NCBI RefSeq assembly: GCF_021018805.1
Contig: NW_026961102.1
Coordinates: 1-64,000 of the forward strand
Reading direction: 5' to 3'
Length of the DNA: 64,000 bases
From: Prinia subflava
Taxonomy: Eukaryota > Chordata > Aves > Passeriformes > Cisticolidae
The translations under genes and the position numbers were made by a program. The notes under the pieces are model-generated. The model was not told where the DNA came from. It saw nothing but the letters and a program-made list of their open reading frames with translations, and searched no databases. Below are positions 1 to 10,730 of the stretch, piece by piece. How positions within the stretch are numbered: the stretch's first letter is position 1; each line of letters begins with the position of its first letter.

Positions 1-1158
1 CAGAGCAAGAGCAAAGGTTTTAGGATCTAAATTGCTTGTTTTCCATGGAAGAGCTCTGTAGAACACTATGCTTTGCTGTTGCTGTGTTGGTTTTCTCAAG
101 ACACAAGTCCTGTTGGTTGTCTGTGTTTGCAGCAAGCAGAGAAGCTGCTGCAGACACTTTCTTGCCCCTTTTCCACAAGTGAAGTATATTTTGTACCAGT
201 TGGTGTATTCCTCGTCTGCAGAGCAAGATCAAATATGTTAGGACCTAAATTGCTTGATTTCCATGGAAGAGCTCTGTAGAACACTATGCTTTGCTGTTGC
301 TGTGTCGGTTTTCTCAAGAAACAAACCCTGTTTGTTCTCTGTACTTGCAGCGAGCAGAGAAGCTCTTGAAGACACGTACCTGCTTTCTCCACTACTGACG
401 TATATTTTGTACCAGTTGGTGTATTCCTCATCTGGAGAGCAGGAGCAAAGGTTTTAGGACCTAAATTGCTTGATTTCCTTGGAAGAGATATGTAGAACAC
501 TGTGCTTTGCTGTTACTGTGTTGGTTTTCTCAAGACACAAGTCCTGTTGGTTGTCTGTGTTTGCAGCAAGCAGAGAAGCTGCTGCAGACACTTTCTTGCT
601 CCTTTTCCACTAGTGAAGTATATTTTGTACCAGTTGGTGTATTCCTCGTCTGCAGAGCAAGAGCAAAGGTTTTAGGATCTAAATTGCTTGTTTTCCATGG
701 AAGAGCTATTAAGAACACTATGCTTTGCTGTTGCTGTGTTGGTTTTCTCAAGACACAAGCCCTGTTTGTTCTCTGTGTTTTCAGCAAGCAGAGAAGCTGC
801 TGCAGACACTTTCTTGCCCCCTTTCCACTAGTGAAGTATATTTTGTACCAGTTGGTGTATTCCTCGTCTGCAGAGCAAGTGCAAAGGTTTTAGGATCTAA
901 ATTGCTTGTTTTCCATGGAAGAGCTATGTAGAACACTATGCTTTGCTGTTGCTGTGTTGGTTTTCTAAAGACACAAGCCCTGTTTGTTCCCTGTGTTTTC
1001 AGCAAGCAGAGAAGCTGCTGCAGACACTTTCTTGCCCCTTTTCCACAAGTGAAGTATATTTTGTGCCAGTTGGTGTGTTCCTCCTCTGCAGAGAAAGATC
1101 AAAGGTTTTAGGATCTAAATTGCTTGTTTTCCATGGAAGAGCTCTGTAGAACACTATG

Positions 1159-1376
1159 CTTTGCTGTTGCTGTGTTGGTTTTCTCAAGACACAAGTCCTG
1201 TTGGTTGTCTGTGTTTGCAGCAAGCAGAGAAGCTGCTGCAGACACTTTCTTGCCCCTTTTCCACAAGTGAAGTATATTTTGTACCAGTTGGTGTATTCCT
1301 CGTCTGCAGAGCAAGAGCAAAGGTTTTAGGATCTAAATTGCTTGTTTTCCATGGAAGAGCTATGTAGAACACTATG
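1159..1376. repeat. Type A monomer, reference example (218 bp)
   Basis: This unit represents the majority class. Landmarks in order are: ctttgctgttgctgtg at the start; ttttctcaagacacaagtcc; ttgcagcaagcagagaagc; the pyrimidine tract cttgccccttttccac; gaagtatattttgtaccag; cctcgtctgcagagcaagag; aaggttttaggatctaaa; and the perfect palindrome ttccatggaa. Common subvariants exchange gtcctgttgg for gccctgtttg, ttgcagcaag for ttcagcaag, ccacaagtg for ccactagtg, gagcaagagc for gagcaagtgc or gagcaagatc, and gctatgtag for gctctgtag or gctattaag. These markers travel in blocks, which makes it possible to trace higher-order copies. Confidence 0.95.
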
Positions 1377-1594
1377 CTTTGCTGTTGCTGTGTTGGTTTT
1401 CTCAAGACACAAGTCCTGTTGGTTGTCTGTGTTTGCAGCAAGCAGAGAAGCTGCTGCAGACACTTTCTTGCCCCTTTTCCACAAGTGAAGTATATTTTGT
1501 ACCAGTTGGTGTATTCCTCGTCTGCAGAGCAAGAGCAAATATGTTAGGACCTATATTGTTTGATTTCCATGGAAGAGCTCTGTAGAACACTATG
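1377..1594. repeat. Type A pre-B variant monomer (aaatatgttaggacc 3' end)
   Basis: The 5' three quarters are ordinary type A. The 3' end then switches to agcaaatatgttaggacct and a tgatttccatgg ending. This ending is found almost only in the monomer directly before a type B unit, for example before 2465, 3770, 5294, 9426 and 24650. In the 32.7-43.1 kb zone several pre-B monomers instead keep aaaggttttaggatct but still end in acttgatttcc. The divergent B module therefore begins upstream of the arbitrary monomer boundary used here. Confidence 0.85.
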
Positions 1595-1810
1595 CTTTGC
1601 TGTTGCTGTGTCGGTTTTCTCAAGAAACAAACCCTGTTTGTTCTCTGTACTTGCAGCGAGCAGAGAAGCTCTTGAAGACACGTACCTGCTTTCTCCACTA
1701 CTGACGTATATTTTGTACCAGTTGGTGTATTCCTCGTCTGGAGAGCAGGAGCAAAGGTTTTAGGACCTAAATTGCTTGATTTCCTTGGAAGAGATATGTA
1801 GAACACTGTG
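1595..1810. repeat. Type B monomer, reference example (216 bp)
   Basis: B differs from A by roughly 27 substitutions plus one 2-bp gap in hand alignment, or about 87% identity. Its diagnostic blocks are gtgtcggttttctc, aagaaacaaaccctg, cttgcagcgagcag, gctcttgaagacacgtacc, ccactactgacg, ctggagagcaggagc and ttccttggaagagatatg. It carries five CpGs against one in A. It lacks the A palindrome (ttccttggaa replaces ttccatggaa). B-length (216-bp) starts are at 289, 1595, 2465, 3770, 5294, 6600, 7470, 8122, 8556, 9426, 10731, 11383, 11817, 12687, 13991, 15515, 16167, 16601, 17471, 18775, 20299, 21386, 22258, 22910, 23998, 24650, 26173, 26825, 27259, 28347, 29217, 29869, 30956, 31608, 32695, 33565, 34218, 35305, 36175, 36827, 37915, 38785, 39437, 40525, 41395, 42047, 43135, 43569, 44875, 46181, 46833, 48138, 49226, 49660, 50966, 52272, 53578, 54230, 56405, 58146, 59234, 59668, 60974, 62278 and 63584. 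Two mosaics start at 55319 and 55971. Confidence 0.93.
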
Positions 1811-2028
1811 CTTTGCTGTTACTGTGTTGGTTTTCTCAAGACACAAGTCCTGTTGGTTGTCTGTGTTTGCAGCAAGCAGAGAAGCTGCTGCAGACACTTT
1901 CTTGCTCCTTTTCCACTAGTGAAGTATATTTTGTACCAGTTGGTGTATTCCTCGTCTGCAGAGCAAGAGCAAAGGTTTTAGGATCTAAATTGCTTGTTTT
2001 CCATGGAAGAGCTATGTAGAACACTATG
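1811..2028. repeat. Type A post-B variant monomer (gttactg start)
   Basis: The monomer that follows a B unit almost always begins ctttgctgttactgtgttgg, where other A monomers have gttgctg, and it is entered through aacactgtg, not aacactatg. Some copies have cttcgctgttactg, for example near 8339, 11600, 16384, 23126, 30086, 43785 and 49876. This fixed junction shows that the B module extends past the 216-bp unit into the first dozen bases of the next monomer. Confidence 0.85.
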
Positions 2029-2464
2029 CTTTGCTGTTGCTGTGTTGGTTTTCTCAAGACACAAGCCCTGTTTGTTCTCTGTGTTTTCAGCAAGCAGAGA
2101 AGCTGCTGCAGACACTTTCTTGCCCCTTTTCCACTAGTGAAGTATATTTTGTACCAGTTGGTGTATTCCTCGTCTGCAGAGCAAGTGCAAAGGTTTTAGG
2201 ATCTAAATTGCTTGTTTTCCATGGAAGAGCTATGTAGAACACTATGCTTTGCTGTTGCTGTGTTGGTTTTCTCAAGACACAAGTCCTGTTGGTTGTCTGT
2301 GTTTGCAGCAAGCAGAGAAGCTGCTGCAGACACTTTCTTGCCCCTTTTCCACAAGTGAAGTATATTTTGTACCAGTTGGTGTATTCCTCGTCTGCAGAGC
2401 AAGAGCAAATATGTTAGGACCTAAATTACTTGATTTCCATGGAAGAGCTCTGTAGAACACTATG

Positions 2465-3115
2465 CTTTGCTGTTGCTGTGTCGGTTTTCTCAAGAAACAA
2501 ACCCTGTTTGTTCTCTGTACTTGCAGCGAGCAGAGAAGCTCTTGAAGACACGTACCTGCTTTCTCCACTACTGACGTATATTTTGTACCAGTTGGTGTAT
2601 TCCTCGTCTGGAGAGCAGGAGCAATGGTTTTAGGACCTAAATTGCTTGATTTCCTTGGAAGAGATATGTAGAACACTGTGCTTTGCTGTTACTGTGTTGG
2701 TTTTTTCAAGACACAAGTCCTGTTGGTTGTCTGTGTTTGCAGCAAGCAGAGAAGCTGCTGCAGACATTTTCTTGCCCCTTTTCCACAAGTGAAGTATATT
2801 TTGTACCAGTTGGTGTATTCCTCGTCTGCAGAGCAAGAGCAAAGGTGTTAGGACCTAAACTGCTTAATTTCCATGGAAGAGCTCTGTAGAACACTATGGT
2901 TTTCGGTTGCTGTGTTTGTTTTCTCAAGACACAAGCCCTGTTTGTTCTCTGTGTTTTCAGCAAGCAGAGAAGCTGCTGCAGACACTTTCTTGCCCCTTTT
3001 CCACAAGTGAAGTATATTTGTGCCAGTTGGTGTGTTCCTCCTCTGCAGAGCAAGAGCAAAGGTTTTAGGATCTAAATTGCTTGTTTTCCATGGAAGAGCT
3101 ATGTAGAACACTATG
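2465..3115. repeat. B-D-C cassette
   Basis: Three consecutive divergent monomers stand in fixed order: B at 2465, D at 2681 and C at 2899 (217 bp). The same order is seen at 9426-10077, 12687-13337, 17471-18121, 24650-25301 and 46833-47483, and in mosaic form at 56405-56838. The cassette moves as a unit with the higher-order blocks. Confidence 0.85.
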
Positions 3116-5005
3116 CTTTGCTGTTGCTGTGTTGGTTTTCTCAAGACACAAGTCCTGTTGGTTGTCTGTGTTTGCAGCAAGCAGAGAAGCTGCTGCAGAC
3201 ACTTTCTTGCCCCTTTTCCACAAGTGAAGTATATTTTGTACCAGTTGGTGTATTCCTCGTCTGCAGAGCAAGAGCAAAGATTTTAGGATCTAAATTGCTT
3301 GTTTTCCATGGAAGAGCTATGTAGAACACTATGCTTTGCTGTTGCTGTGTTGGTTTTCTCAAGACACAAGTCCTGTTGGTTGTCTGTGTTTGCAGCAAGC
3401 AGAGAAGCTGCTGCAGACATTTTCTTGCCCCTTTTCCACAAGTGAAGTATATTTTGTACCAGTTGGTGTATTCCTCGTCTGCAGAGCAAGAGCAAAGGTT
3501 TTAGTATCTAAATTGCTTGTTTTCCATGGAAGAGCTCTGTAGAACACTATGCTTTGCTGTTGCTGTGTTGGTTTTCTCAAGACACAAGTCCTGTTGGTTG
3601 TCTGTGTTTGCAGCAAGCAGAGAAGCTGCTGCAGACACTTTCTTGCCCCTTTTCCACAAGTGAAGTATATTTTGTACCAGTTGGTGTATTCCTCGTCTGC
3701 AGAGCAAGAGCAAATATGTTAGGACCTAAATTACTTGATTTCCATGGAAGAGCTCTGTAGAACACTATGCTTTGCTGTTGCTGTGTCGGTTTTCTCAAGA
3801 AACAAACCCTGTTTGTTCTCTGTACTTGCAGCGAGCAGAGAAGCTCTTGAAGACACGTACCTGCTTTCTCCACTACTGACGTATATTTTGTACCAGTTGG
3901 TGTATTCCTCATCTGGAGAGCAGGAGCAAAGGTTTTAGGACCTAAATTGCTTGATTTTTTTGGAAGAGATATGTAGAACACTGTGCTTTGCTGTTACTGT
4001 GTTGGTTTTCTCAAGACACAAGTCCTGTTGGTTGTCTGTGTTTGCAGCAAGCAGAGAAGCTGCTGCAGACACTTTCTTGCTCCTTTTCCACTAGTGAAGT
4101 ATATTTTGTACCAGTTTGTGTATTCCTCGTCTGCAGAGCAAGAGCAAAGGTTTTAGGATCTAAATTGCTTGTTTTCCATGGAAGAGCTATTAAGAACACT
4201 ATGCTTTGCTGTTGCTATGTTGGTTTTCTCAAGACACAAGCCCTGTTTGTTCTCTGTGTTTTCAGCAAGCAGAGAAGCTGCTGCAGACACTTTCTTGCCC
4301 CTTTTCCACTAATGAAGTATATTTTGTACCAGTTGGTGTATTCCTCGTCTGCAGAGCAAGTGCAAAGGTTTTAGGATCTAAATTGCTTGTTTTCCATGGA
4401 AGAGCTATGTAGAACACTATGCTTTGCTGTTGCTGTGTTGGTTTTCTAAAGACACAAGCCCTGTTTGTTCCCTGTGTTTTCAGCAAGCAGAGAAGCTGCT
4501 GCAGACACTTTCTTGCCCCTTTTCCACAAGTGAAGTATATTTTGTACCAGTTGGTGTGTTCCTCCTCTGCAGAGCAAGATCAAAGGTTTTAGGATCTAAA
4601 TTGCTTGTTTTCCATGGAAGAGCTATGTAGAACACTATGCTTTGCTGTTGCTGTGTTGGTTTTCTCAAGACACAAGTCCTGTTGGTTGTCTGTGTTTGCA
4701 GCAAGCAGAGAAGCTGCTGCAGACACTTTCTTGCCCCTTTTCCACAAGTGAAGTATATTTTGTACCAGTTGGTGTATTCCTCGTCTGCAGAGCAAGAGCA
4801 AAGATTTTAGGATCTAAATTGCTTGTTTTCCATGGAAGAGCTATGTAGAACACTATGCTTTGCTGTTGCTGTGTTGGTTTTCTCAAGACACAAGTCCTGT
4901 TGGTTGTCTGTGTTTGCAGCAAGCAGAGAAGCTGCTGCAGACATTTTCTTGCCCCTTTTCCACAAGTGAAGTATATTTTGTACCAGTTGGTGTATTCCTC
5001 GTCTG

Positions 5006-7635
5006 CAGAGCAAGAGCAAAGGTTTTAGGATCTAAATTGCTTGTTTTCCATGGAAGAGCTCTGTAGAACACTATGCTTTGCTGTTGCTGTGTTGGTTTTC
5101 TCAAGACACAAGTCCTGTTGGTTGTCTGTGTTTGCAGCAAGCAGAGAAGCTGCTGCAGACACTTTCTTGCCCCTTTTCCACAAGTGAAGTATATTTTGTA
5201 CCAGTTGGTGTATTCCTCGTCTGCAGAGCAAGATCAAATATGTTAGGACCTAAATTGCTTGATTTCCATGGAAGAGCTCTGTAGAACACTATGCTTTGCT
5301 GTTGCTGTGTCGGTTTTCTCAAGAAACAAACCCTGTTTGTTCTCTGTACTTGCAGCGAGCAGAGAAGCTCTTGAAGACACGTACCTGCTTTCTCCACTAC
5401 TGACGTATATTTTGTACCAGTTGGTGTATTCCTCATCTGGAGAGCAGGAGCAAAGGTTTTAGGACCTAAATTGCTTGATTTCCTTGGAAGAGATATGTAG
5501 AACACTGTGCTTTGCTGTTACTGTGTTGGTTTTCTCAAGACACAAGTCCTGTTGGTTGTCTGTGTTTGCAGCAAGCAGAGAAGCTGCTGCAGACACTTTC
5601 TTGCTCCTTTTCCACTAGTGAAGTATATTTTGTACCAGTTGGTGTATTCCTCGTCTGCAGAGCAAGAGCAAAGGTTTTAGGATCTAAATTGCTTGTTTTC
5701 CATGGAAGAGCTATTAAGAACACTATGCTTTGCTGTTGCTGTGTTGGTTTTCTCAAGACACAAGCCCTGTTTGTTCTCTGTGTTTTCAGCAAGCAGAGAA
5801 GCTGCTGCAGACACTTTCTTGCCCCTTTTCCACTAGTGAAGTATATTTTGTACCAGTTGGTGTATTCCTCGTCTGCAGAGCAAGTGCAAAGGTTTTAGGA
5901 TCTAAATTGCTTGTTTTCCATGGAAGAGCTATGTAGAACACTATGCTTTGCTGTTGCTGTGTTGGTTTTCTAAAGACACAAGCCCTGTTTGTTCCCTGTG
6001 TTTTCAGCAAGCAGAGAAGCTGCTGCAGACACTTTCTTGCCCCTTTTCCACAAGTGAAGTATATTTTGTGCCAGTTGGTGTGTTCCTCCTCTGCAGAGCA
6101 AGATCAAAGGTTTTAGGATCTAAATTGCTTGTTTTCCATGGAAGAGCTCTGTAGAACACTATGCTTTGCTGTTGCTGTGTTGGTTTTCTCAAGACACAAG
6201 TCCTGTTGGTTGTCTGTGTTTGCAGCAAGCAGAGAAGCTGCTGCAGACACTTTCTTGCCCCTTTTCCACAAGTGAAGTATATTTTGTACCAGTTGGTGTA
6301 TTCCTCGTCTGCAGAGCAAGAGCAAAGGTTTTAGGATCTAAATTGCTTGTTTTCCATGGAAGAGCTCTGTAGAACACTATGCTTTGCTGTTGCTGTGTTG
6401 GTTTTCTCAAGACACAAGTCCTGTTGGTTGTCTGTGTTTGCAGCAAGCAGAGAAGCTGCTGCAGACACTTTCTTGCCCCTTTTCCACAAGTGAAGTATAT
6501 TTTGTACCAGTTGGTGTATTCCTCGTCTGCAGAGCAAGAGCAAATATGTTAGGACCTAAATTGTTTGATTTCCATGGAAGAGCTCTGTAGAACACTATGC
6601 TTTGCTGTTGCTGTGTCGGTTTTCTCAAGAAACAAACCCTGTTTGTTCTCTGTACTTGCAGCGAGCAGAGAAGCTCTTGAAGACACGTACCTGCTTTCTC
6701 CACTACTGACGTATATTTTGTACCAGTTGGTGTATTCCTCGTCTGGAGAGCAGGAGCAAAGGTTTTAGGACCTAAATTGCTTGATTTCCTTGGAAGAGAT
6801 ATGTAGAACACTGTGCTTTGCTGTTACTGTGTTGGTTTTCTCAAGACACAAGTCCTGTTGGTTGTCTGTGCTTGCAGCAAGCAGAGAAGCTGCTGCAGAC
6901 ACTTTCTTGCTCCTTTTCCACTAGTGAAGTATATTTTGTACCAGTTGGTGTATTCCTCGTCTGCAGAGCAAGAGCAAAGTTTTTAGGATCTAAATTGCTT
7001 GTTTTCCATGGAAGAGCTATGTAGAACACTATGCTTTGCTGTTGCTGTGTTGGTTTTCTCAAGACACAAGCCCTGTTTGTTCTCTGTGTTTTCAGCAAGC
7101 AGAGAAGCTGCTGCAGACACTTTCTTGCCCCTTTTCCACTAGTGAAGTATATTTTGTACCAGTTGGTGTATTCCTCGTCTGCAGAGCAAGTGCAAAGGTT
7201 TTAGGATCTAAATTGCTTGTTTTCCATGGAAGAGCTATGTAGAACACTATGCTTTGCTGTTGCTGTGTTGGTTTTCTCAAGACACAAGTCCTGTTGGTTG
7301 TCTGTGTTTGCAGCAAGCAGAGAAGCTGCTGCAGACACTTTCTTGCCCCTTTTCCACAAGTGAAGTATATTTTGTACCAGTTGGTGTATTCCTCGTCTGC
7401 AGAGCAAGAGCAAATATGTTAGGACCTAAATTACTTGATTTCCATGGAAGAGCTCTGTAGAACACTATGCTTTGCTGTTGCTGTGTTGGTTTTCTCAAGA
7501 AACAAACCCTGTTTGTTCTCTGTACTTGCAGCGAGCAGAGAAGCTCTTGAAGACACGTACCTGCTTTCTCCACTACTGACGTATATTTTGTACCAGTTGG
7601 TGTGTTCCTCGTCTGGAGAGCAGGAGCAAAGGTTT
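5006..7635. repeat. Higher-order repeat copy, 23-mer (5005-bp offset), copy 2
   Basis: This is the second copy of the block seen at 1-2630. It is followed from about 7650 by a different continuation: an A monomer with ccacaagagaag in place of the B-D-C cassette of copy 1. The junction is a recombination boundary inside the array. Confidence 0.85.
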
Positions 7636-9641
7636 TAGGACCTAAATTGCTTGATTTCCTTGGAAGAGATATGTAGAACACTGTGCTTTGCTGTTACTGT
7701 GTTGGTTTTCTCAAGACACAAGTCCTGTTGGTTGTCTGTGTTTGCAGCAAGCAGAGAAGCTGCTGCAGACACTTTCTTGCCCCTTTTCCACAAGAGAAGT
7801 ATATTTTGTACCAGTTGGTGTATTCCTCGTCTGCAGAGCAAGATCAAAGGTTTTAGGATCTAAATTGCTTGTTTTCCATGGAAGAGCTATGTAGAACACT
7901 ATGCTTTGCTGTTGCTGTGTTGGTTTTCTCAAGACACAAGTCCTGTTTGTTCTCTGTGTTTGCAGCAAGCAGAGAAGCTGCTGCAGACACTTTCTTGCCC
8001 CTTTTCCACAAGTGAAGTATATTTTGTACCAGTTGGTGTATTCCTCGTCTGCAGAGCAAGAGCAAATATGTTAGGACCTAAATTGCTTGATTTCCATGGA
8101 AGAGCTCTGTAGAACACTATGCTTTGCTGTTGCTGTGTCGGTTTTCTCAAGAAACAAACCCTGTTTGTTCTCTGTACTTGCAGCGAGCAGAGAAGCTCTT
8201 GAAGACACGTACCTGCTTTCTCCACTACTGACGTATATTTTGTACCAGTTGGTGTATTCCTCGTCTGGAGAGCAGGAGCAAAGGTTTTAGGACCTAAATT
8301 GCTTGATTTCCTTGGAAGAGATATGTAGAACACTGTGCTTCGCTGTTACTGTGTTGGTTTTCTCAAGACACAAGTCCTGTTGGTTGTCTGTGTTTGCAGC
8401 AAGCAGAGAAGCTGCTGCAGACATTTTCTTGCCCCTTTTCCACAAGTGAAGTATATTTTGTACCAGTTGGTGTATTCCTCGTCTGCAGAGCAAGAGCAAA
8501 GGTTTTAGGATCTAAATTGCTTGTTTTCCATGGAAGAGCTATTAAGAACACTATGCTTTGCTGTTACTGTGTTGGTTTTCTCAAGAAACAAACCCTGTTT
8601 TTTCTCTGTACTTGCAGCGAGCAGAGAAGCTCTTGAAGACACGTACCTGCTTTCTCCACTACTGACGTATATTTTGTACCAGTTGGTGTATTCCTCGTCT
8701 GGAGAGCAGGAGCAAAGGTTTTAGGACCTAAATTGCTTGATTTCCTTGGAAGAGATATGTAGAACACTGTGCTTTGCTGTTACTGTGTTGGTTTTCTCAA
8801 GACACAAGTCCTGTTGGTTGTCTGTGTTTGCAGCAAGCAGAGAAGCTGCTGCAGACACTTTCTTGCTCCTTTTCCACTAGTGAAGTATATTTTGTACCAG
8901 TTTGTGTATTCCTCGTCTGCAGAGCAAGAGCAAAGGTTTTAGGATCTAAATTGCTTGTTTTCCATGGAAGAGCTATGTAGAACACTATGCTTTGCTGTTG
9001 CTGTGTTGGTTTTCTCAAGACACAAGCCCTGTTTGTTCTCTGTGTTTTCAGCAAGCAGAGAAGCTGCTGCAGACACTTTCTTGCCCCTTTTCCACTAGTG
9101 AAGTATATTTTGTACCAGTTGGTGTATTCCTCGTCTGCAGAGCAAGTGCAAAGGTTTTAGGATCTAAATTGCTTGTTTTCCATGGAAGAGCTCTGTAGAA
9201 CACTATGCTTTGCTGTTGCTGTGTTGGTTTTCTCAAGACACAAGTCCTGTTGGTTGTCTGTGTTTTCAGCAAGCAGAGAAGCTGCTGCAGACACTTTCTT
9301 GCCCCTTTTCCACAAGTGAAGTATATTTTGTACCAGTTGGTGTATTCCTCGTCTGCAGAGCAAGAGCAAATATGTTAGGACCTAAATTGCTTGATTTCCA
9401 TGGAAGAGCTCTGTAGAACACTATGCTTTGCTGTTGCTGTGTCGGTTTTCTCAAGAAACAAACCCTGTTTGTTCTCTGTACTTGCAGCGAGCAGAGAAGC
9501 TCTTGAAGACACGTACCTGCTTTCTCCACTACTGACGTATATTTTGTACCAGTTGGTGTATTCCTCGTCTGGAGAGCAGGAGCAAAGGTTTTAGGACCTA
9601 AATTGCTTGATTTCCTTGGAAGAGATATGTAGAACACTGTG

Positions 9642-9859
9642 CTTTGCTGTTACTGTGTTGGTTTTTTCAAGACACAAGTCCTGTTGGTTGTCTGTGTTTG
9701 CAGCAAGCAGAGAAGCTGCTGCAGACACTTTCTTGCCTTTTTTCCACAAGTGAAGTATATTTTGTACCAGTTGGTGTATTCCTCGTCTGCAGAGCAAGAG
9801 CAAAGGTGTTAGGACCTAAACTGCTTAATTTCCATGGAAGAGCTCTGTAGAACACTATG
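9642..9859. repeat. Type D monomer (gttttttcaag / aaactgcttaatt)
   Basis: This A-related unit follows a B and precedes a C. Its marks are ggttttttcaagacac at the 5' side, a pyrimidine tract changed to cttgccttttttccac, and a 3' end reading aaaggtgttaggaccta with aaactgcttaatttcc. Complete copies start at 2681, 9642, 12902, 17686, 24866 and 47049. The first copy lacks the tract change (it has cattttcttgcccc), and the copy at 24866 has cttaccttttttcc. Confidence 0.88.
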
Positions 9860-10077
9860 GTTTTCGGTTGCTGTGTTTGTTTTCTCAAGACACAAGCCCT
9901 GTTTGTTCTCTGTGTTTTCAGCAAGCAGAGAAGCTGCTGCAGACACTTTCTTGCCCCTTTTCCACAAGTGAAGTATATTTTGTACCAGTTGGTGTGTTCC
10001 TCCTCTGCAGAGCAAGAGCAAAGGTTTTAGGATCTAAATTGCTTGTTTTCCATGGAAGAGCTATGTAGAACACTATG
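9860..10077. repeat. Type C monomer (gttttcggtt start)
   Basis: The unit opens gttttcggttgctgtg and continues tttgttttctcaag, which is different from every other class. The remainder resembles the ttcagcaag / cctcctctgcag subclass of A. Copies start at 2899, 9860, 13120, 17904, 25084, 47267 and 56621. Each follows D, or in the last case a B/D mosaic. The copies at 2899 and 47267 share a 1-bp deletion (tatatttgtgcc) and are 217 bp, so they form a sub-lineage. Confidence 0.88.
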
Positions 10078-10294
10078 CTTTGCTGTTGCTGTGTTGGTTT
10101 TCTCAAAACACAGTCCTGTTGGTTGTCTGTGTTTGCAGCAAGCAGAGAAGCTGCTGCAGACACTTTCTTGCCCCTTTTCCACAAGTGAAGTATATTTTGT
10201 ACCAGTTGGTGTATTCCTCGTCTGGAGAGCAAGAGCAAAGGTTTTAGGATCTAAATTGCTTGTTTTCCATGGAAGAGCTATGTAGAACACTATG
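10078..10294. repeat. Type A monomer with cacagtcc deletion (217 bp)
   Basis: The monomer after C has lost one base (acacagtcctg for acacaagtcctg). The same 217-bp state is found after the C units at 13120, 17904 and 25084 (monomers 13338, 18122 and 25302), but not after those at 2899, 47267 or 56621 (the monomer at 56839 has a different 1-bp loss, ggtttctcaag). This copy also has a private ctcaaaacac. The deletion marks one lineage of the cassette. Confidence 0.88.
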
Positions 10295-10730
10295 CTTTGC
10301 TGTTGCTGTGTTGGTTTTCTCAAGACACAAGTCCTGTTGGTTGTCTGTGTTTGCAGCAAGCAGAGAAGCTGCTGCAGACACTTTCTTGCTCCTTTTCCAC
10401 TAGTGAAGTATATTTTGTACCAGTTGGTGTATTCCTCGTCTGCAGAGCAAGTGCAAAGGTTTTAGGATCTAAATTGCTTGTTTTCCATGGAAGAGCTATG
10501 TAGAACACTATGCTTTGCTGTTGCTGTGTTGGTTTTCTCAAGACACAAGCCCTGTTTGTTCTCTGTGTTTTCAGCAAGCAGAGAAGCTGCTGCAGACACT
10601 TTCTTGCCCCTTTTCCACTAGTGAAGTATATTTTGTACCAGTTGGTGTATTCCTCGTCTGCAGAGCAAGTGCAAAGGTTTTAGGATCTAAATTGCTTGTT
10701 TTCCATGGAAGAGCTCTGTAGAACACTATG

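Larger units (their letters stand above)
1..2630. repeat. Higher-order repeat copy, 23-mer (5005-bp offset), copy 1
   Basis: Positions 1 to about 2630 match 5006 to about 7635 at a constant offset of 5005 bp, which is 23 monomers (B spacings 6, 4, 6 and 7). The B units at 289, 1595 and 2465 correspond to 5294, 6600 and 7470, and the agatcaaatatg variant near 230 recurs near 5235. A few substitutions separate the copies, for example gagaaagatc at 1093 against gagcaagatc. Homology already exists at base 1, so the repeat continues to the left of the window. Confidence 0.85.
7470..10290. repeat. Higher-order repeat copy, 15-mer (3261 bp), copy 1
   Basis: B spacings 3, 2, 4, 6 recur directly downstream at an offset of 3261 bp (15 monomers). 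Shared rare marks include ccacaagagaag (about 7795 and 11056), gctattaag plus gtttttctctg (about 8600 and 11860), and the D-C cassette at 9642 and 12902. Copies 1 and 2 differ at several sites, for example cagtttgtg against cagttggtg near 8900/12161 and a 1-bp deletion in the B unit at 12687. They have diverged more than the 22-mer pair that follows. Confidence 0.85.

Noticed and set aside
120..170. 3' splice site-like tracts (gtgttttcag, gtgtttgcag) in each monomer
   Set aside because: Pyrimidine-AG strings are expected in T-rich sequence. No exon, matching donor or reading frame supports them.
180..220. TATA-like gaagtatattttg as a promoter
   Set aside because: It recurs in every monomer with no associated start, gene or initiator context. 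It is conserved because the whole unit is copied.
73..279. Recurrent 68-codon open frame on the + strand in nearly every A monomer
   Set aside because: It begins at TTG, with no ATG at that position. Neighbouring 218-bp units are not in the same frame, and the subfamily differences change residues freely (for example AGA GCA, AGA TCA and AGT GCA). It is a by-product of repeating one sequence that lacks stops in that frame.
507..893. 128-codon + strand frames spanning two monomers
   Set aside because: They exist only where gctattaag replaces gctatgtag, removing one stop codon. The variant is a subfamily marker, and the encoded peptide is the same repeat read in two frames.
2899..3115. CENP-B box in the CpG-containing type C start (ttttcggttgctgtg)
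   Set aside because: The box needs TTCG followed, after spacing, by A and then CGGG. No CGGG occurs here or in the other monomer classes on either strand.
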